DNA of 64,000 bases, from positions 2,063,188-2,127,187 of the forward strand of contig NZ_JACHBX010000001.1 in NCBI RefSeq assembly GCF_014200505.1. Reading direction: 5' to 3'. The notes under the pieces were generated by a model. That model saw only the letters and a program-made list of their open reading frames with translations, searched no databases and was not told where the DNA came from. Shown here piece after piece: positions 18,726 through 26,626 of the stretch (position 1 is its first letter; each line of letters begins with the position of its first letter). Made by a program: the position numbers and the translations under genes. This stretch comes from Massilia aurea (GTDB lineage Bacteria; Pseudomonadota; Gammaproteobacteria; Burkholderiales; Burkholderiaceae_D).

Positions 18726-18766
18726 GAGAAGCAGCAGTGATCAGGAGCAAACCGGGATTCTATCGT

Positions 18767-18784
18767 GAATGAGAATCATTTTCA
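18767..18784. promoter_or_regulatory. Fur box upstream of the siderophore receptor
   Basis: GAATGAGAATCATTTTCA is a close match to the Fur consensus (inverted GATAAT-type repeats with the GAGAATCATTTTC core). It is 42-60 bases before the receptor start, in the promoter position. It predicts repression when iron is replete. Confidence 0.85.
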
Positions 18785-18977
18785 ATGACGACTGCAGGTA
18801 CACCGAGACTTGCTGCAGATGCACACTGTGTAGCGGTCCTACCTATCGACTTTTGTGATGGCGGCATCAAAAAACGCTACTACATGTGCATGTCATTCAA
18901 TTCTATGATGACTTGACTGCATCAAACGCCACGCGCGGGGCAGCCTCGAGCACAAAAGCCTATAACAGGAGACATGC

Positions 18978-19961
18978 ATGCCGACACACGCAATCACACG
19001 CAGGGTACTGAGCGCCGCAATCGCTCTGCTCGCTTCAAGCGCCGCCCTGGCCGCCGACTATCCGGAAAAAACCATCACCCTCGTCGTCCCGTTCTCGGCC
19101 GGCGGGCCCACCGACGTCGTGGCCCGGATCCTCGGGCAGGCCATGGCGAAGTCGCTCAAGCAATCGATCATCGTGGAAAACGCCCTCGGCGCGGGCGGCA
19201 CGCTGGCCGCCGGCCGCATCGCGCGCGCCACGCCGGACGGCTACACGCTGCTGCTGCACCATAACGGCATGGCCACCAGCACGACGCTGTACCGCAAGCT
19301 CGCCTTCAACCCCATGACCGACTTCGAGTACATCGGCCAGGTGGCCGACGTGCCGATGGTGCTCATGGCGCGCAAGGACCTCGCGGCCAATACGCTGCCC
19401 GAGCTGATCGCGATGATCAAGTCGAAGAAGGACGCGATGACATTGGGCCACGCGGGCTTGGGCGCCGTGTCGCACCAGTGCGGCATGCTGTTCCTGAGCG
19501 CGATCGGCGTGCCGCTGACGACCGTTCCCTACAAGGGCACGGCGCCCGCATTGAGCGATATGCTGGGCGGCCAGATCGACCTGTTGTGCGACCAGACGAC
19601 GCAGACGACGTCGTACATCCGCACCAATCGCGTCAAGGTGTACGGCGCGACGACGAAGACCCGGATCCCGTCGCTGCCGGCCCTGCCGACACTGGCCGAA
19701 CAGGGCATGGCCGGTTTCGAGATGTACGTGTGGCACGGCATGTATGCGCCGAAAGGCACGCCGCCAGCGGTGGTGGCGCGCATCGGCACGGCGCTGCGCG
19801 AGGCGCTCAATGATCCGAATGTGAAGGCGCGCTTCGCCGAACTGGGCGCCGAGCCGGTGTCGGATGCAAAGGCCACACCGGAAGGCTTGCGCACGCACCT
19901 GAAGGCCGAGATCGACAAATGGGGCCCGATCTACAAGAAGAACGGCGCGTTCGCCGACTGA
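18978..19961 (+). CDS. TctC/Bug family periplasmic solute-binding protein
   Basis: 327 residues with a signal peptide cleaved near 'SAALAADYPEK', and the family signatures 'ITLVVPFSAGGPTDVVARIL', 'NALGAGGTLAAGRIARATPDG' and 'TVPYKGTAPALSDMLGGQID'. AGGAGA lies just upstream. Bug proteins bind carboxylates in the periplasm for tripartite tricarboxylate transporters, but many are orphans, and no TctA/TctB is near. Its end faces the itaconate operon across a terminator, so delivering itaconate or a related C5 acid is plausible but unproven. Confidence 0.88.
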   Translation: MPTHAITRRVLSAAIALLASSAALAADYPEKTITLVVPFSAGGPTDVVARILGQAMAKSLKQSIIVENALGAGGTLAAGRIARATPDGYTLLLHHNGMATSTTLYRKLAFNPMTDFEYIGQVADVPMVLMARKDLAANTLPELIAMIKSKKDAMTLGHAGLGAVSHQCGMLFLSAIGVPLTTVPYKGTAPALSDMLGGQIDLLCDQTTQTTSYIRTNRVKVYGATTKTRIPSLPALPTLAEQGMAGFEMYVWHGMYAPKGTPPAVVARIGTALREALNDPNVKARFAELGAEPVSDAKATPEGLRTHLKAEIDKWGPIYKKNGAFAD

Positions 19962-19973
19962 GTCACGCAACGC

Positions 19974-20015
19974 AAAAAGCCCGCGCTGCCATCACGGCGG
20001 CGCGGGCTTTTTTTA
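19974..20015. terminator. Bidirectional-looking terminator between tctC and ict
   Basis: Stem AAAAAGCCCGCGC(TG)CC...GG(CG)GCGCGGGCTTTTTTT with an ATCAC loop lies between two convergent genes. T runs on both strands make it suitable in both directions. Confidence 0.85.
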
Positions 20016-20025
20016 TCGCCGGTTG

Positions 20026-21222
20026 CTAAACGGCGCCTTGCGCGTGCATGCCCGCGATGGCCGCCGCGTCGTAGCCCAGCTCCGCCAGGATCGCATCCGT
20101 ATGCTGGCCCAGCGCCGGCACCGGATCCATGCGCGGCGTGACGTTATGCGGCAACCCGGGCGGCAGCATGGCGGGCACGCGGCCGTTGGCGGTGCCCACG
20201 TCGGTCCAGCGGCCGCGCGCCTTCAGTTGCGGATGGTCCCAGACTTCGTGCATGTCATTGACCTGGGCATTGGCGATGTGGGCCAGTTCGAGCCGCTCGC
20301 GCACCTGCTGGGCCGTCAACGTCGAAAACGCCGCCACGATCAGCGCCGCCAGTTCATCGCGCGCTGCGACCCGGCGTGCGTTGGCGTTGAAGCGTGGATC
20401 GGTCGCCAGCTCCGGCGCCTCCAGCACGATGGCGCAAAAGGCCGCCCACTCACGTTCGTTCTGGATGCCCAGCATGACCGACTTGCCGTCGCCGGCCAGG
20501 AACGGCCCGTACGGGAAGATGGTCGCGTGCGAGGCGCCCGTGCGCGGTGGCGGTGCCGCGCCGTCAAACGCGTAGTACAGCGGATAACTCATCCACTCGG
20601 CCATGCTCTCCAACATCGACACATCGATGCGGCAGCCCTCGCCCGTGCGCCCGCGCTGGAGCAGCGCGGCCAGGATGTTCGTGTACGCGTACATGCCGGC
20701 GGCGATATCGGCAATCGAGCAGCCGGCCTTCGATGGGTCGTCCGGCGTGCCGGTGATCGACAGAAAGCCCGATTCGCTCTGGATCAGCAGGTCGTAGGCC
20801 TTGCGGTCGCGGTACGGACCGTCGCTGCCATAGCCCGAAATGTCGCAGACGATCAGGCGCGGATGGCGTTCCTTCAGCGCGTCGTACGACAGACCAAGGC
20901 GCTCGGCCGCGCCGGGCGCGAGATTCTGCACCAGCACGTCGGCGTCTGCCAGCAGGCCCGCCAGCACCGCGTCGGCCTGTTCGTGTTTGACGTCGAGCGT
21001 GAGGCTTTCCTTCGAGCGGTTGGTCCAGACGAAGTGCGAGGCCAGGCCATTGACGCGTTCATCGTAGCCGCGCGCGAAGTCGCCGCTACCGGGCCGCTCG
21101 ACCTTGATGACGCGCGCGCCCAGGTCGGCCAGCTGGCGTGTGCAGAACGGCGCCGCGATCGCGTGTTCGAGCGTGACGACGGTGATGCCGTCGAGGGGTC
21201 GCAGGGGTGTCATGGGTTTCAT
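20026..21222 (-). CDS. ict: Family III CoA-transferase, probable itaconate CoA-transferase
   Basis: 398 residues of the CaiB/BaiF type. 'LEHAIAAPFCTRQLADLGARVIKVE' opens the fold; the catalytic Asp is in 'RKAYDLLIQ' (about residue 144); 'GCSIADIAAGMYAY' and 'IDVSMLESMAEWM' follow. It would move CoA from succinyl-CoA to itaconate. The assignment rests on the operon: ccl - ich - acyl-CoA dehydrogenase - ict with a LysR gene is the gene set of the itaconate cluster of Pseudomonas aeruginosa (PA0877-PA0883 region). Mesaconate or another C4/C5 acid is the main alternative. Gap to the upstream gene is 12 bases. Confidence 0.75.
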   Translation of the reverse strand: MKPMTPLRPLDGITVVTLEHAIAAPFCTRQLADLGARVIKVERPGSGDFARGYDERVNGLASHFVWTNRSKESLTLDVKHEQADAVLAGLLADADVLVQNLAPGAAERLGLSYDALKERHPRLIVCDISGYGSDGPYRDRKAYDLLIQSESGFLSITGTPDDPSKAGCSIADIAAGMYAYTNILAALLQRGRTGEGCRIDVSMLESMAEWMSYPLYYAFDGAAPPPRTGASHATIFPYGPFLAGDGKSVMLGIQNEREWAAFCAIVLEAPELATDPRFNANARRVAARDELAALIVAAFSTLTAQQVRERLELAHIANAQVNDMHEVWDHPQLKARGRWTDVGTANGRVPAMLPPGLPHNVTPRMDPVPALGQHTDAILAELGYDAAAIAGMHAQGAV

Positions 21223-21234
21223 GTGCCTGCCTCC

Positions 21235-22392
21235 TCAGAACGAGCGTGGCAAACCGAGTACATGCTCGGCGACATACGACAGGATCAGGTTCGTCGAGAT
21301 CGGCGCCACCTGGTACAGGCGCGTCTCGCGGAACTTGCGCTCGACGTCGTATTCGGACGCGAAGCCGAAGCCGCCGTGGAACTGCAGGCAGGCGTTGGCC
21401 GCTTCCCACGACGCTTCGGCGGCCAGCATCTTGGCCATATTGGCTTCGGCGCCGCACGGCTTGTGCGCATCGAACAGCGCGCAGGCTTTAAAGCGCATCA
21501 GGTTCGCCGCTTCGACGTTGATGTACGCGCGCGCAATCGGAAACTGCACGCCCTGGTTCTGGCCGATGGGGCGCCCGAACACGACGCGCTCGTTGACGTA
21601 CTTGCTGATCTTGTCGATGAACCAGTAGCCGTCGCCGATGCATTCGGCAGCGATCAGCGTGCGCTCGGCGTTCAAGCCGTCGAGGATGTACTTGAAGCCC
21701 TTGCCTTCTTCGCCGATCAGATTCCCGGCCGGGATTTCCAGGTTCTCGAAGAACAGCTCATTGGTCTCGTGATTGACCATGTTCTGGATCGGTTGCACGA
21801 CCATGCCCTGCTGGATCGCATCCTTGATATCGACCAGGAAGATCGACATACCCTCGGATTTTTTCGTGACCTCGCTAAGGGGTGTGGTGCGCGCCAGCAG
21901 GATCATCAGGTCGGAATGCTGCACGCGCGAGATCCAGACCTTCTGGCCGTTGATCACGTAGCGGTCGCCCTTGCGCACGGCCGTCGTCTTGATCTTGGTG
22001 GTGTCGGTGCCGGTGGTGGGCTCGGTCACGGCCATCGATTGCAGGCGCAGTTCGCCGCTGGCGATGCGCGGCAGGTAGTGGCGCTTCTGCGCTTCGGAGC
22101 CGTGGCGCAGCAGCGTGCCCATATTGTACATCTGGCCGTGGCAGGCGCCGGCGTTGCCACCCGAGCGGTTGATCTCTTCCATGATGACCGACGCTTCCGT
22201 CAGGCCCAGGCCCGAGCCGCCATATTCCTGCGGGATCAGCGCCGCGAGCCAGCCGGCTTGCGTCAGTGCGGTGACGAAGGCTTCGGGGTAGCCGCGCTCG
22301 TCGTCGACCTTGCGGAAGTACTCGGCCGGGAATTCGGCGCACAGGGCGCGCAGCGCGTCGCGGATGTCTTCAAAATCGTGGTCGGTGTGCAT
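21235..22392 (-). CDS. Acyl-CoA dehydrogenase of the itaconate operon
   Basis: 385 residues from the ATG at 22392 (AGGAGA upstream). FAD-binding 'QSMAVTEPTTGTD' and 'WISRVQHSDLMILLART', C-terminal 'FHGGFGFASEYDVERKFRETR'. The usual catalytic Glu of the 'YEGTSEIQ' segment is absent (here 'QVAPISTNLI'). A Glu in 'LNAERTLIAAE' (about residue 243) matches the helix-G base of isovaleryl- and long-chain acyl-CoA dehydrogenases, so the enzyme is probably active. Its substrate is unknown; a homologue sits in the Pseudomonas itaconate cluster without a required step. Confidence 0.85.
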   Translation of the reverse strand: MHTDHDFEDIRDALRALCAEFPAEYFRKVDDERGYPEAFVTALTQAGWLAALIPQEYGGSGLGLTEASVIMEEINRSGGNAGACHGQMYNMGTLLRHGSEAQKRHYLPRIASGELRLQSMAVTEPTTGTDTTKIKTTAVRKGDRYVINGQKVWISRVQHSDLMILLARTTPLSEVTKKSEGMSIFLVDIKDAIQQGMVVQPIQNMVNHETNELFFENLEIPAGNLIGEEGKGFKYILDGLNAERTLIAAECIGDGYWFIDKISKYVNERVVFGRPIGQNQGVQFPIARAYINVEAANLMRFKACALFDAHKPCGAEANMAKMLAAEASWEAANACLQFHGGFGFASEYDVERKFRETRLYQVAPISTNLILSYVAEHVLGLPRSF

Positions 22393-22421
22393 GGCGGTCT
22401 CCTGGTTTTTATTGGGGTGGC

Positions 22422-23264
22422 TTAGGCCAGCAGCGCTTCGGCGCGCATGGCCAGCTGGCCGTCGTGGGTCTTGGCCCACAGCGTGATCGTGTGGCCGCCC
22501 GGCTCGACGCGGCCGCAGACGCTGAAGCGGTGGATGTCGAACAGCGGCTGCACGGCGCGGAATGAAAACGCGGTAACGACAGCGTCCGGCCGTTCGCGCC
22601 GCACGAGGTCGAGCAGCAGGCTCGCGATCAGCGGGCCATGCACGATCAGGCCGGGATAGCCTTCGACCTGCGTCACGTACGGCTGGTCGTAATGGATGCG
22701 GTGGCCGTTGAAGGTCAGGGCCGAGTAGCGAAACAGCAGCACGGGGTCGGGCGTGATGTCGCGGATCCAGTCGTGGTCAAGGTCCGCCGATACAGGGGAA
22801 GGCGCCGGATCACCCGGCTGCGGATTGGCGCGGTAGACGATGTCGTGTTCCTCCTCGATCGCCACGCCGGCTGCGCCTTCGATCACGTGGCGCACCAGCA
22901 CGAATATCAGCTTGCCGCTGCGGCCTTCCTTGCTCGTGATGTCGGCGATGGTCGACACGCGCCGCGCCTGGTCGCCCACCTGCAGCGGCGCGATGAAGCG
23001 CAGGCGTCCGCCGGCCCACATGCGGCGCGGCAGATCGACCGGCGGCAGGAAGCCCCCGCGCAGTGCGTGGCCGTCGGGGCCGAGTTGCGACTGCCGGTGC
23101 ACCGGCAAAAAGTACAGCCAGTGCCACAGCGGCGGCACGGCGCTGCCGGGGTGCGGCGGCGGGTCGTCGCGATCGAGCAGCGCGGCCATCGCCGCTAGCG
23201 GCGCCGCAGTGATGACGTCCAGCCGTTCTTCGGTGCGGCCCTGCCAGGCGGTCAACTTGTCCAT
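22422..23264 (-). CDS. ich: MaoC/FAS1-type hydratase, probable itaconyl-CoA (mesaconyl-C4-CoA) hydratase
   Basis: 280 residues from the ATG at 23264. N-terminal half 'PPLWHWLYFLPVHRQSQLGPDGH' and 'LPRRMWAGGRLRF' is typical of mesaconyl-C4-CoA hydratase-like proteins. The C-terminal hot-dog domain has 'LLFRYSALTFNGHRIHYD' (catalytic His/Asp) and 'GYPGLIVHGPLIASLL'. It would hydrate itaconyl-CoA to (S)-citramalyl-CoA, the substrate of the next enzyme. It is in the middle of the four-gene operon, 26 bases after ccl and 29 before the dehydrogenase gene. Confidence 0.78.
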   Translation of the reverse strand: MDKLTAWQGRTEERLDVITAAPLAAMAALLDRDDPPPHPGSAVPPLWHWLYFLPVHRQSQLGPDGHALRGGFLPPVDLPRRMWAGGRLRFIAPLQVGDQARRVSTIADITSKEGRSGKLIFVLVRHVIEGAAGVAIEEEHDIVYRANPQPGDPAPSPVSADLDHDWIRDITPDPVLLFRYSALTFNGHRIHYDQPYVTQVEGYPGLIVHGPLIASLLLDLVRRERPDAVVTAFSFRAVQPLFDIHRFSVCGRVEPGGHTITLWAKTHDGQLAMRAEALLA

Positions 23265-23290
23265 GGGGTGTCTCCTGTCGTTGTCTTGTT

Positions 23291-24088
23291 CTAGTCGGAT
23301 GCGTCGTCGACGATGCGCTGGGCCCGGAGGATCACGGGTCGGTCGACCATCTTGCCGTCCACGGCGACGGCGGCGCCGTTGGCCTCGCGCGCTGCGGCCA
23401 GCACGCGCGTGGCCCAGGCCACCTCGGCATCTGTGGGCCGGAAGCCTGCATTGACGGACGCCACCTGGCGCGGATGGATGCACAACTTGGCGCCGAAGCC
23501 GAAGCGGCGGGCGCGAAGAGTATCCGCGCGCAGCTGGGCATCATCGTCCAGCGCCACGGTCACGCCATCGATGGGGGACGCCAGGCCGGCCACGCGCGAG
23601 GCCAGCACCAGCATCGAGCGAAAGTGCAGCAACTCCTCGTCATCGCCCTCAATGCCCAGGTCGAACTGGAAATCGATCGAACCGAATGCAAGCCGCGCGA
23701 CGCCTTTCACACGCGCCAGCGCATCGACGGCCGCCATGCCACAGGCGGTTTCGATCAGCGGCAGCACGGGCAGGCCAAGCTGCGCAACGCGGCGCAGGTT
23801 GTCGACCGATTCCGCCTTCGGCAGCATGATGGCAGCCACGCCCGCGTGACGGCACAGGGCCAGGTCATCCTCGAACCAGGGGGTGTCTTCGGCGTTGATG
23901 CGCACGACGACGGGCATGGACGGATCGAGCGCTGCGGCCACCTGCATCCGCGCGGCGTCCTTGTCTGCGAGCGGGACAGCATCTTCCAGGTCGACGATGA
24001 CGGCACCGGCGCCGCTGGCTGCTGCACGGGCGAACCGCTCGGGGCGGTTGCCGGGGACGAACAGATACGAGCGTGGGATGGCAGGCAT
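23291..24088 (-). CDS. ccl: CitE-like lyase, probable citramalyl-CoA lyase
   Basis: 265 residues of the HpcH/HpaI-CitE family: 'PRSYLFVPGNRPERFARA', 'VIVDLEDAVPLADK' (metal ligands), 'VVRINAEDTPWFEDDL', 'MLPKAES', 'PLIETACGM' and 'RLAFGSIDFQFDLGI'. It would cleave (S)-citramalyl-CoA to acetyl-CoA and pyruvate, the last step of itaconate degradation. It is the first gene of the operon and divergent from the LysR gene 180 bases away. Alternative: malyl-CoA or citryl-CoA lyase of another C4/C5 pathway. Confidence 0.8.
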   Translation of the reverse strand: MPAIPRSYLFVPGNRPERFARAAASGAGAVIVDLEDAVPLADKDAARMQVAAALDPSMPVVVRINAEDTPWFEDDLALCRHAGVAAIMLPKAESVDNLRRVAQLGLPVLPLIETACGMAAVDALARVKGVARLAFGSIDFQFDLGIEGDDEELLHFRSMLVLASRVAGLASPIDGVTVALDDDAQLRADTLRARRFGFGAKLCIHPRQVASVNAGFRPTDAEVAWATRVLAAAREANGAAVAVDGKMVDRPVILRAQRIVDDASD

Positions 24089-24267
24089 AACGGACCAGTC
24101 GCGTGATGAGATCGAGACCCATCATAAATTTGAATGCTGGCGACTAAGAAATAGAAAAACATGATTCCACGATCACGTGAGCGCATGGCTGGCAGGGATC
24201 ACGATCCTGTATTGCAGGCAGATGAGGAATCGCTTATGTTGATGGCACGACCACTTGAAGGACGACC

Positions 24268-25197
24268 ATGGACATCAAGCAGATCCGCACGCTCATCGCC
24301 ATTGCCGAAACGGGAAGCGCCACGAAGGCTGCGGAACTGCTGCACCTGGTGCAGCCAGCCGTATCGCGCCATATCCGGATGCTCGAAGAAGAATGCGGCG
24401 CCCTGCTGTTCGAGCGCGAGCGCCACGGCATGGTGCTGACCGACGCCGGACGCACGCTGGCCGAATACGGCCGGCGCGCGCTGCGTGAACTGGACAAGGC
24501 ACGTGCCGAGATCGGCCCGGCCGCCAATGCGATCTCGGGCCGGTTGATGATCGGCCTGCTGGCCAGCACCAGCAGTCTGCTGGCGACCGAGCTGGTGGCG
24601 CGCGTACGCGCGAAGCACCCTGCAGTCACGGTCGGCATCAATGTCGGGTACGCGGGTAATGTGGTGCAGTGGCTGGAAGCCGGCGAAGTCGAACTGGCAC
24701 TGCTGTACGACACGCGCGCTTCGAATGGCTTGCAGGTCGAAGCGCTGCTCGATGAACGCCTGTACGTGATCGGCCCGCCGGGCGAGATCGATGCATCGAC
24801 GCCGTTTCCACTCAAGCAGCTGCGCGACCGCCCGATGATCCTGCCGAACGCACCGCACGGCCTGCGCAGCATCATCGAACATGCGCTGGCGGTGGCCGGC
24901 ATCAGTGTCGACGTGGTGGCCGAGACGAATGCCCTCGACCTGCAGAAATCGCTGGTAAACAAAGGCTTCGGCTACAGCATCCTTCCCAGCTCCGCGATCC
25001 TCGACGAACTGCGCGACGGCACGCTGTCCGGCGCCCCGGTCGGCACCCCCGACCTGTCACGCCGCATCGTACTGGCACGCGCCGCCACCCGCCGCGCGTC
25101 CCCCGTCAGCGTGGCAGCAGCGCCAGAACTGGTCGGCCTGATGAAAGAAATGGTCCTGGGCGGCGCCTGGCCCGGCGCCGCCTGGATCGGCCGCTGA
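24268..25197 (+). CDS. LysR family regulator divergent from the itaconate operon
   Basis: 309 residues; helix-turn-helix 'GSATKAAELLHLVQPAVSRH' at residues 16-35 and a LysR ligand domain. It is divergent from ccl across a 180-base A/T-rich gap, so it probably activates that operon, as the itaconate-responsive LysR protein of Pseudomonas does. The C-terminus 'GAAWIGR' is followed by the second palindrome cluster. Confidence 0.85.
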   Translation: MDIKQIRTLIAIAETGSATKAAELLHLVQPAVSRHIRMLEEECGALLFERERHGMVLTDAGRTLAEYGRRALRELDKARAEIGPAANAISGRLMIGLLASTSSLLATELVARVRAKHPAVTVGINVGYAGNVVQWLEAGEVELALLYDTRASNGLQVEALLDERLYVIGPPGEIDASTPFPLKQLRDRPMILPNAPHGLRSIIEHALAVAGISVDVVAETNALDLQKSLVNKGFGYSILPSSAILDELRDGTLSGAPVGTPDLSRRIVLARAATRRASPVSVAAAPELVGLMKEMVLGGAWPGAAWIGR

Positions 25198-25239
25198 CCG
25201 CACCAGCTGCAGCCACTGGCTCGCTAGCTGCCAAAGAAA

Positions 25240-25463
25240 TTGCACAACAATTCGACTCTGACCCTAATTGTCAGGCAGCCTCGACAGTCAAAGCAATAAT
25301 TAGGGTCAGAGTCGAATTGTTTGACAACTTTTGGGAATTGCCCAATAAATCGACTCTGACCCTACTTGTTGGCGGGGCTGAGCAATTGCCCAATAATTCG
25401 ACTCTGACCCTCATTGTGGAGAAATCGGATCAATTGCTCAATAAATCGACTCTGACCCTCATT
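25240..25463. repeat. Second cluster of GGGTCAGAGTCG palindromic elements (one full, three half)
   Basis: One full unit at 25296-25369 and three right-arm half units at about 25240-25270, 25382-25416 and 25429-25463, all sharing CGACTCTGACCC and usually CAATTGCCCAATAA before it. They fill the gap between the LysR and glycerate-kinase 3' ends. Same element family as 2646-3077. Half units all point the same way. Confidence 0.8.
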
Positions 25464-25474
25464 AGGGGTTGGGG

Positions 25475-26614
25475 TTAGAGCGATTGGCCGAGTTTGAGTG
25501 TGGCGGCGACGTTGCGGGCCGTGGTGCGGAGGTTGAATTCGGCGTTCGCGAGGGCTTCGGCGACCGTGCCGGCTTTCATGATCGTGCTGAACGTGGCGTC
25601 GATGCCGTGGGCGTGGACGGCGCTGGCGTCGTGGCCCAGGCAGCCACCGATGGCGATCACCGGTTTGCCATGGCGCGCAGCCACGCGGGCAACGCCGATC
25701 GGCGTTTTTCCGTTGACGGTTTGACTGTCGATGCGGCCTTCACCCGTGATGACCAGGTCGGCCAGCGCAACGGCGGCGTCCAGTCCGACGGCGTCGGCGA
25801 CGATTTCGCTGCCCGGCCGCAGGCGGCCTTTGAGGAAGACCAGCATTGCAGCGGCGATGCCGCCACCGGCGCCGGCGCCCGGGACGTCGGCCACGTCCTG
25901 GCCCAGATCGCGCGCGATAACGGCGGCGTAGTGGCGCAGGTTGGCGTCGAGCTGGGCGACCATCGCCGGTGTTGCGCCTTTTTGCGGGCCGAAGATGGCT
26001 GAGGCGCCATTCACACCAACCAGCGGGTTGCTGACGTCGCACGCTACCTCGAACACCGAATCCAGCACGCGCGCGTCGAGCTGCGTGATGTCGATCCGCG
26101 CGAGGTTGGCCAGCGCTGCGCCGCCCGGTGCCAGTGGTGCATCCTGCGCGTCGAGCAGCTGCACGCCCAGTGCTTGCAGCATCCCGGCGCCGCCGTCATT
26201 GGTGGCGCTGCCGCCCACGCCGAGGATGAAGCGGCGCGCGCCGGCGTCGAGCGCGGCGAGGATCAGTTCGCCCGTGCCACGGCTGGTCGCGTGCAGCGGA
26301 TCGCGCGAGGCCGGCGGGACCAGTTCCAGGCCGCTGGCGGCCGCCATCTCGATCACGGCGATGACGTCGCCGCCCGTCAGGCCGTAGAAGGCATCGACCG
26401 GCGTGCCCAGCGGACCGGTGGCGCGCAGGTCGACGCGGCGGCCACCGGTCGCGGCGATCATCGCGTCGACGGTGCCTTCGCCGCCATCGGCGACGGGGAT
26501 CTTGACGTAGCGGGCGTCAGGGAAGATGTCGCGGAAGCCCGCCTCGATGGCGCTGGCTGCCTCCAGCGCCGACAGGCTTTCCTTGAATGAATCGGGTGCG
26601 ATCACGATGTGCAT
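25475..26614 (-). CDS. glxK: Glycerate kinase (GarK/GlxK family)
   Basis: 379 residues. 'IAPDSFKESLSALEAASAI' and 'IPVADGGEGTVDAM' open the fold; 'FILGVGGSATNDGGAGMLQALG' is the signature; 'VITGEGRIDSQTVNGKTPIGV' follows. It phosphorylates D-glycerate, giving 2-phosphoglycerate in this family. It is 12 bases downstream of an MFS carrier and near a cdaR-type activator, so the three form a glycerate/sugar-diacid uptake-and-use unit. Confidence 0.9.
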   Translation of the reverse strand: MHIVIAPDSFKESLSALEAASAIEAGFRDIFPDARYVKIPVADGGEGTVDAMIAATGGRRVDLRATGPLGTPVDAFYGLTGGDVIAVIEMAAASGLELVPPASRDPLHATSRGTGELILAALDAGARRFILGVGGSATNDGGAGMLQALGVQLLDAQDAPLAPGGAALANLARIDITQLDARVLDSVFEVACDVSNPLVGVNGASAIFGPQKGATPAMVAQLDANLRHYAAVIARDLGQDVADVPGAGAGGGIAAAMLVFLKGRLRPGSEIVADAVGLDAAVALADLVITGEGRIDSQTVNGKTPIGVARVAARHGKPVIAIGGCLGHDASAVHAHGIDATFSTIMKAGTVAEALANAEFNLRTTARNVAATLKLGQSL

Positions 26615-26626
26615 GCTACGCTCCGA

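Noticed and set aside
17385..18740. Plus-strand open frame opposite the siderophore receptor
   Set aside because: Antisense shadow; the receptor on the minus strand has signal peptide, plug and barrel.
20023..22425. 800-codon plus-strand frame opposite ict and the acyl-CoA dehydrogenase gene
   Set aside because: It spans two well-supported genes and their junction, with no protein similarity.
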